Assembly: GCA_009602725.1 (NCBI GenBank)
Contig: WELB01000120.1
Location: 198,863-234,358 of the forward strand
From: Spirogloea muscicola
Taxonomy: Eukaryota > Streptophyta > Zygnematophyceae > Spirogloeales > Spirogloeaceae
Direction: 5' to 3'
DNA: 35,496 nt
The translations under genes were made by a program, and so were the position numbers. Every line of letters starts with the position of its first letter. Position 1 is the stretch's first letter. Below, piece after piece: positions 29,141-35,496 of the stretch. The notes under the pieces were generated by a model. It saw only the letters and a list, made by a program, of their open reading frames with translations. It was not told where the DNA came from and ran no database searches.

Positions 29141-31959
29141 ATGGCGCGCGCCAGCGGCGCGCCCGGCGCGGCCGCCATCGGCACGCGCATCGTCTTCGCC
29201 TTCCTCCTCTGCATGGCCGTCGGCATGACCTTCGGTGCGCCCGCCGGCATCTCGCTGCGGCGGCCATGGCGCGCGTGGCATCCTCCCTCCCTCGCGCCGC
29301 GCCCGTTGCTGACGGCCCGTCGTCCTCCTCGCGACGCGCGCGAGCGCCGCAGCGGCGGTCCTCCAGCTCTCGACGCTCGGGCCTTTCGAGGACAGCACTG
29401 GTGAGCCGCCTCGCCCTGGGGACTCCGCCGTGGCCATGAGCCGGTGCCACGGCCTCTGGCATTGCGCGCCGCTGATAATCCCACGGGGCCGGCTGCTGCG
29501 GCTCCCGCAGAGCTGCGGCGGGGCTACTCCTCGCGCGGCCGTGCGCTGGGGGAGAGCATCCAGTCTGTCGCCGGTGAGGAGCCCCTTGCTCCAGCTTCAA
29601 GCTCTGGGCCCTGCTAAGGCTCGGGCGTCGGCGAGTATATGACGCATGTTCGGTTCTGGAGCATCGCAGACGGCGGCATTGCTTTCAGCAAGCACGTGCC
29701 ACGCAAGAGCACCAGAGCTGCTCTTCCACTTTCAGGTCCGCTGTTCAATTTCTGCCTCCCCCCTCTCTCCTCTACCCCCTTGGGCTCTCCTTTACGCCCT
29801 TTCCGTTGGCTTTGCACTCGAGGCGCCCACGGCAGCCCCGCTTGACAAAACCCAATTCCAGTAATTTTGGCGCTTGGCTCGTCAAGGGTCTGACGATGTG
29901 TCGCCTTTGCTGCTGCAGATCTGCCCTGGTCTAATGACACCGAAGCACAGGTTCTACGGGTCGGCCTTGTGAGAACATCACGCCGACTCCTCAGGTCCTC
30001 CCCGTGCATGCTGCAATCCATGAGCCGGCAGTCTTGGCATGACCCAGCTGACTTGCCCTGCCGCGGCTCGCCGTTGCCTTTCCGAGCATGCCGCAGGTGA
30101 AGCCGGAGGTCGTGAGCTGGTCGCCGCGCGTCGTCGTCTACCACAGCTTCCTCAGCAAGACAGTGAGCTTCTCTCCGCACCATCCTGCCCTTCTCTCCTC
30201 CATCCTCCCTCTCCTCTCTTCTTTTCCGCCCCCTCTTTGTCCAACCTTCCTCCCTGGCTTCACAAAAGTGCCCCTTGCTCCACACTAAAGCCACACTTAC
30301 AATAACTGTGCAAGTGCGGCAATCATATCCTGTCCGACAGGAGTGCGAGCAGCTGCTTGGGCTAGCGCGCCCACGTCTTGAGAAGTCAACGGTCGTGGAC
30401 GTCTCCACGGGCATGGTGCACCCATCTTGCTACTTGTACATTGACAGCAGTGAGCTGGCCAACAATAGCACTTTCTCCATGATTGTTGATATCACTGGAC
30501 TTTATTGTGCACCACTACTTGATGGTCTGGTCTTGCCCATGGGCAGGGAGTGCACAGCAAGGTGCGGACAAGCTCTGGCATGTTCCTGACTGATGACGAC
30601 CGTCTTTTACCGTTCGTGCGGGTGAGCTGCCAGCTGCAGCTGTAGTAGTTGGTGGTGTTGTTGCCTTGCCCCGTGGCGAGCCACAGGGTTCTTCAGCCCC
30701 TGCTGCTGGAGGCATGCGCAGGATATCGAGAAGCGAATTGCGGCGTACTCGATGATTCCTGTGGAGAATGGCGAGCTCCTGCAGGTCCTTCGGTGAGCAA
30801 TTACATAAGACGAAACCGATTGAATGGACTTTCCCCTGCCACTAGGCGCCTGCTTTGCCGTAGCACATCTGACACTGGCCGGCACGGGCCTGCTGTGTGG
30901 CGGGGATGGCCTGCAGGTACGAGCCGGGCCAATACTATCTACCCCACCCTGACTTTTTCTCGCAGGGTGACAAGGCAAGCATGCTCGCTCATTGCATCTC
31001 CCCTCATGCTACTTGTTAAGGCAGTAGACCAGGAGGTTATGCTGAGAAGAGTATGTAAGCTCTGTGTAGTTGAGTAGTGTGTTACCAGTTCAAAGCAGAG
31101 CATGTATCACAGATTTGGTGCAGGTTTCCCCCATGATAATATGTAGACGTCTCTGTATAGCCATTTTAGAGGATGCCTGAAACTTAAAGAAGTTGAGCCA
31201 GCCACAGCACGGCGTCATTAAGTGCAGCAGCACTCAATGATCACGATTTATTATCACGTCTCTGCATTGATTGACCAGCTGGATGTGCTCGTTATGCTTG
31301 ATGTACTCACATTGTGCCTGGGGCTTGCTTGGCCGTGCAGTACAACTTGGAACGCGGCGGGCAGCGCATTGCCACGCTGCTCATGTACCTGACAGACAAC
31401 GTGGAGGGTGGCGAGACCATCTTTCCGGATGTTAGCTCCGTCATAAGGCCCACAATGACTCGCTTGCTCAAGTGCAGTGAATGCATTACAATATTGGTGT
31501 GCTTGAGCGAGGCTTTGCTGTCCTAAAGTTTGGCATGCTGCTGCGGACTGGCATGTGCTGAGGACCTGGATTGCGGCGTCATGGCAGGCTGGTGACAGAA
31601 CGCAGAAGTGCTGGTGCGGCGGGGAGCTGAAGCCAGGTGTATGCGTGAAGCCGGTGATGGGCAACGCTGTCCTCTTTTGGAGCATGGTGCGTTATCTCTC
31701 ATACACCTTCAGTGGTGCTGGCTGTGACGGCACCCCGCACGAGCAACACAGCAGCTCGCTCTTGCTTTCACCAGTAAGGTCAGTTGCCGGCATTGGGCAC
31801 TGCTAGAGGAGCTTGTAGCCTGACGTTGCATTGTTATGCCGTTTGGCACAGGGCCTGAACGGCGACGCGGATATCAAAAGCATGCACGGCGGGTGCAGCG
31901 TGATCAAGGGCGAAAAATGGTCTTCTACCAAGTGGATGCGAGAGGCCGAATTCCACTGA
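29141..31959 (+). CDS. P4H: Prolyl 4-hydroxylase (2-oxoglutarate/Fe(II) dioxygenase), 12 exons, 298 aa
   Basis: Hydroxylates proline in secreted or cell-wall proteins, in the ER/Golgi. Exons: 29141-29234, 29353-29400, 29511-29573, 29919-29968, 30097-30162, 30341-30415, 30547-30621, 30722-30792, 30917-30974, 31341-31430, 31588-31686, 31852-31959; phases agree. The N-terminus has a signal anchor (IVFAFLLCMAVGMTFAAVLQ). Catalytic domain: VVSWSPRVVVYHSFLSKTEC, KVRTSSGMFLTDDD, RYEPGQYYLPHPDFF with the Fe-binding H-x-D, GGQRIATLLMYLTDNVEGGE, a Cys-rich loop TQKCWCGGELKPGVCVKPVM, GNAVLFWS, and SMHGGCSVIKGEKWSSTKWM with the distal His and the 2-oxoglutarate-binding Lys. It ends EAEFH before TGA. Intron 9 uses a GC donor (AAG|gcaagc), and intron 10 uses gttagc. 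The length matches plant and algal P4Hs. Confidence 0.96.
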
Positions 31960-33457
31960 CAAGACGTTGGAGCCACTTTTGTGTCCTTCTGAGAGGGCTG
32001 TGAAATGAGTGCTGCAACCTGCGCCTGGGTGGCCTGAATTACGCAAGTGGGAGCAAATATGAAGCACTTGCAGGGTTCTTAAGCTATGGAGGCTTCTCGT
32101 CAGAACAAGCACAAGCTGCGGCAGCCGCAGGCAGTAGCGCTGGTGCCCTTGCAGCATCGCCGTGGCCCTCATGGCCCGCCTCCTGTCCTGCGGCTGCCTT
32201 GCTGGATTGGAGCTAAGCCATTTTTCCCCATCACCTGTCAAAAAGTGGGTAAGTCAAAAGTGGGTGTGTCAATCACGGTATCAGCCTCCATGTGCAAGCC
32301 CTTATTGACTGCTAGCTTTGAGCAAGTTCAACTCCTTGCTGTTGCCAGCTTCAATCAAGCGGCAAGTGACCGCCACCTTCCTGATAATCTCCTATTATTG
32401 ACGGATTCGGGATGTCTCTCTCTCTCTGCAATGGTAAAACAGATGCAATTTCACGCCCATTAGCTCTCGCCCACAATCCTACCGCCCGACACTTGCAGGA
32501 TAAAGCTGGAAGTGTCCTTGTTGCCCATCTGGTTGTTTTCAGATGGGATATAAACACTGTCTCCATGTTGCCAGGCGCGGAAGCTAAATAACCCCAGCAA
32601 GGTTGTCCAGAGTTTGGGATTAGGCTGTCGTCCGTACGACCTAAGGGGGTGACAGGCTACTAAGACAAGATCGGAGATACTCCAGAAATAGCAGCTGCGT
32701 ATTCATGAGAATGGCTTGGCGCTGACTGAGGGTATCCGAAACAGGGTGAAGGGGCTACCTATGCAGCAGGTGCCCTGGGTGGTCGCGCTGCCAGAGGCAG
32801 GCATTCGGAACACTCAGGCACCGCGCCAGAGTAGTGCACTTGGCTTCTTTTCGGTGTGACCACAGAATTGTCATTGAAGCGCGAGCACAGTCTCTGATTT
32901 AAATACAATCACAATCACTTGTGACATAATCAGTAGTAAATACTTTGTCCACCACAGAACTTCCCATTTGAGGAGGCCACGTCACGCACCAAACTTGGCT
33001 TCATGCGGGATGTGCTTAAAAGCCTTTCTTTAAGAAAGCTCACCAGTCGCCTGAATGAAACTGGCCCGAGGCTTCTTGTGACTTGGAAGTTTCCACACCA
33101 GGGTGATTTAAGCTAAGCTGAGGTTCCAGTCTTCTTGATAGGGAATCAAGTGTCTGAGGACGAGGCTCCCTTCCTCAACCACCTTGTCTGCAGTTGTCGG
33201 GTTTGCGTGAGCTGTTGCTGTCATTGTGCTGTCTCCAAGTTCCTGGAGGCCACTGCCCGAATCAGGGCCCAATCTCCATGAAGGACAATTTCTCACTTGT
33301 GAGCATCCATGTCGCCCCTGAAGAAGGCTGCAGATTGCCAAGCGCAGCCGGGAAGGTTGGATCTCGTTGGGACAGCACGTCTCAAGGTCGAGAGTCCTTT
33401 GGTTTTGGTGAATGGAGCAGTTGTAGGGGCCGCCAGCAGGAGTGATAGGCACGACTC
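31960..33457. other. Region downstream of P4H without a confirmed gene
   Basis: About 1.5 kb. A plus-strand segment at 32958-33102 is open and has an acceptor (accacag) and a donor (G|gtgatt); it reads NFPFEEATSRTKLGFMRD and onward. Another open segment starts at ATG 32086 and meets a gtaagt donor near 32246. Neither resembles a family I know and they were not joined. There is a short TC repeat near 32416. Confidence 0.35.
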
Positions 33458-33950
33458 TTTCCAGTAGAGGGTAACCCCCCCAGTTGTCTTGTCGCTCAGT
33501 GACGTTTAGAGAGTCCAGCCAAAGGAAGAGCTGCTTCTTTGGAATGAGGAAACGCTTAGGCTCACTACTTCGACATGCTTCGCACTGATAGCATTTCCAG
33601 CTCTTTGGAAAGTTTTCATCCTTGGCTGGGCTGGCCTTTCACAGCCACCACAACCTCGTCAATTACTAACTCCTACTTGTGATGTAGTCCCATCCTACTT
33701 AGGGCTGCTGACTAGGGGGTCACTGAGCTCTCATTGGCTGTGGCCGCTTGCACAGCTGTGTGCATTCAGCACTTTTCGGCCCTGTGAACCTTGCTCATTT
33801 TTTTCTGGCTGGCCAACCACAGTCATCGCCCCCTACTGGAAGAGACTATATGCTCTAAGAGAGCCACTTTCCCAACGAGTTGAAGTTGAACAGGGTCCAT
33901 AGGGCCAGAAGGCGCCAAAAGCACACAGGTGTGCAAGAGATACCGCGAAT
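33458..33950. repeat. Dispersed repeat family, copies 4 and 5
   Basis: Blocks: ctctttccagtagagggt (33460), ttggctgggctggcc with tttcacagccacc (33620-33645), then ctcatttttttctggctggc, cgccccctactggaagag, gagagccactttccc, and ggccagaaggcgccaaaagc (to about 33930). The last series has the same order as copy 2. Confidence 0.7.
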
Positions 33951-34299
33951 GGGAGCTTAGTAACCCGGAATCAGCAGCCGCAAGTCGGAGTAACCTGCCT
34001 GGCAGAGAGGCACCCCGACGAGACCAGAAGTAGCCAAGTGTCTTTCTCAGAAGTAGCAGTCAAAGCGCGGCCTGCTCGCAAGTGCACAGCGTGGGCATGT
34101 ATGAAATGATGGAGGGCCTGAATGGCTGAAGTACGAAGGCAAGCACCTTGAAAGATGTACACAACCTGCTGCTAAGCTGACCCGCTCAGTAACCACGAGT
34201 CAGCACATACATTTCGCTGACTGATGCCCGAATACCGGCCGGCGATTGACAAGCTCTCGTGCCACAAGCTAAGGCTCGACCAGCTTTCTGGTGCAAAGA

Positions 34300-34830
34300 C
34301 AAACCTGGTAACGTTGGAATGAGGACTCTTCCAATAGAGGGCGATGGCTGTGATTGCCAGGCCAGAACAAACAACTCTCGAATGGGCCAGATGAGCGTTG
34401 ACGGGAAAAATAGCTCCTCAGTTCGCGGCAATGGCTGTGAGAGGCCCAGTCCAAAGGAGTGTACCAGGTGAGAAGCACGCTGTCAGAAGGAAAGGTGGTG
34501 CCGCATGCGGAACACCGGGAGGCACTGCACCGTTCCAACGACGTCGAAACGGTACGCCCCAACAGCCCACGGGGTGGTCGTTCCCGGGTCGTCCCGTGGC
34601 TAGTCGTCGAAGCACTGGCGCCGTGCCACGTCGGCCGACAGCCCCACGTGGCAAGTGCCCGACAGCACGGGCGCAGATCCAATCATGTCGCATCGCATCG
34701 GCGCCATTTCCTGTAAGGAGAAGAAGTGGCACTGCCAATGGGGGCGAGGGCTGCGAAAAGCCAGCCCAAAAAGAATGCACAAAGGTCAGAGGGGCCTAAG
34801 AGCGGTGAGCAGCTACAAAGGGGCCTGAGG
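34300..34830 (-). repeat. Dispersed repeat family, copies 6 and 7
   Basis: Copy 6 (34315-34475) has tcttccaatagagggcgatg, ggctgtgattgccaggcc and ggctgtgagaggcccag. Copy 7 (34700-34830) has aagaagtggcactgccaatg, gggcgagggctgcgaaaagc, cagcccaaaaagaatg and agctacaaaggggcctgagg. Copy 7 is close to the reverse complement of the first half of copy 2. Confidence 0.75.
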
Positions 34831-34889
34831 ATGCAATGGTAAAACAGGGGGCGCCATTCCTGTAAGCGCAACGGACTGTGCAAAGCCCC

Positions 34890-35496
34890 AAGCAGATGAT
34901 TGCCGGGAGGGGGTCGTCGCTTTGTCGGCTTTCGGGGGAGGCGCCGTGAGGCGCGGCGCAAGCTCCGGGGATGCGCCGGGGGCGTGGCGGCACTGCGCGC
35001 CGAGCCGTGGCGCGTCAGCCCTGTCGCCACGTGGCGTGCGTCCGCCGGCCTGGCGGGGCCCGCTCAGGCCAGCCGGCGCGAATGATTGGGCGGAGCCCCC
35101 GGGGGGCAACCCCGGACTGGGCGTAACTGCTCCGCTAATGGCTCCTCCACGGCCTCGCCGTTTGTCGCCGCCGGTTAGTGCCCCCCCAAGCCCGAACGGC
35201 CACGATCCCACCTCGGTGGCATCGACGGCGCCCAAGGCGCGGTGCGACCCCGGCGCCGCCTGCCGACGGCGGGATGGAGATGCGTTACCACGGTGATAGA
35301 AGTGCGTTAGTGCCGGCGGGCGGGACAGACGGGGTGGGGGAGCGCGCGGATCATTGTGGGGGGGTACGGAGGAGGGAGGGAGGGGGGCGTGGGGGCGCGG
35401 TCGGGCGAGGAGGTCAGTATTGTCACTGTACAGTGCTCGGGGAGAGAGAGAAGGGAAGGGGCCCAGCCGCCAGCCACCCCCCTCCTCCCCCCCCCC
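34890..35496. other. GC-rich terminal block, probably the promoter or 5' end of a gene beyond the window
   Basis: Strongly GC-rich with long open frames on both strands, as expected of composition alone, ending in C-rich low-complexity sequence. Most recognised genes in this window begin in such a block, so a gene start nearby is likely. No protein motif is visible. Confidence 0.4.

Noticed and set aside
28668-29600. 310-codon minus-strand open frame over the P4H first exons
   Set aside because: Antisense shadow in GC-rich DNA; it covers confirmed P4H exons and is Arg/Ala low complexity.
1-35496. CRISPR arrays, bacterial operons, ribosome binding sites, phage or viral genes
   Set aside because: The spliced eukaryotic gene structures and absence of regular spacer arrays or viral motifs exclude these.

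Overview
The window is nuclear DNA of a eukaryote, most likely a green-lineage (Viridiplantae) alga. Nearly every recognisable gene is split into short exons by GT-AG introns. First exons sit in GC-rich blocks full of CGG/CCG triplets, while introns and intergenic DNA are AT-richer. Plant-type gene forms are present: a class I vacuolar NHX antiporter, a plant-type D-cysteine desulfhydrase 2, and degenerate CCCTAAA/TTTAGGG repeats. A TGTAA motif lies just after the HAL3 stop, as in chlorophyte polyadenylation signals. The species was not identified. Three single N characters (6446, 13991, 19319) lie in GC-rich triplet DNA and look like unresolved assembly joins.

Layout, left to right: a thiopurine S-methyltransferase-like gene (+, 13-3249) with an apparent in-frame TAA in its last exon; D-cysteine desulfhydrase 2 (-, 3760 to about 6128 or 6419), divergent from maleylacetoacetate isomerase/zeta GST (+, 6506-9257); an unidentified, probably minus-strand, multi-exon gene (about 10207-12679, possibly starting near 13.8 kb); the mitochondrial assembly factor CMC2 (+, 14883-15653), followed after only 14 bp by a HAL3/phosphopantothenoylcysteine decarboxylase gene (+, 15668-17000); a probable mitochondrial ATP synthase subunit f (-, 17969-18241); proteasome subunit alpha-6 (+, 19168-21606), whose second exon is missing at a gap; a vacuolar Na+(K+)/H+ antiporter of 539 codons in 15 exons (-, 22387-26741); a prolyl 4-hydroxylase of 298 codons in 12 exons (+, 29141-31959); and a repeat-rich 3' third ending in another GC-rich block.

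The genes are mostly unrelated housekeeping functions: sulfur metabolism, tyrosine catabolism, CoA synthesis, mitochondrial respiration, protein turnover, ion homeostasis and cell-wall or secretory hydroxylation. Gene structures were assembled by hand by matching exon frames, splice sites and family motifs, and exon phases were checked arithmetically. The most interesting non-gene signal is a dispersed repeat family with an inverted-repeat core (copies near 14.5, 18.5, 28.6, 33.5-34.8 kb). It sits mainly in intergenic or upstream DNA and is not explained by any gene. The tight CMC2-HAL3 pair is a candidate bicistronic locus.
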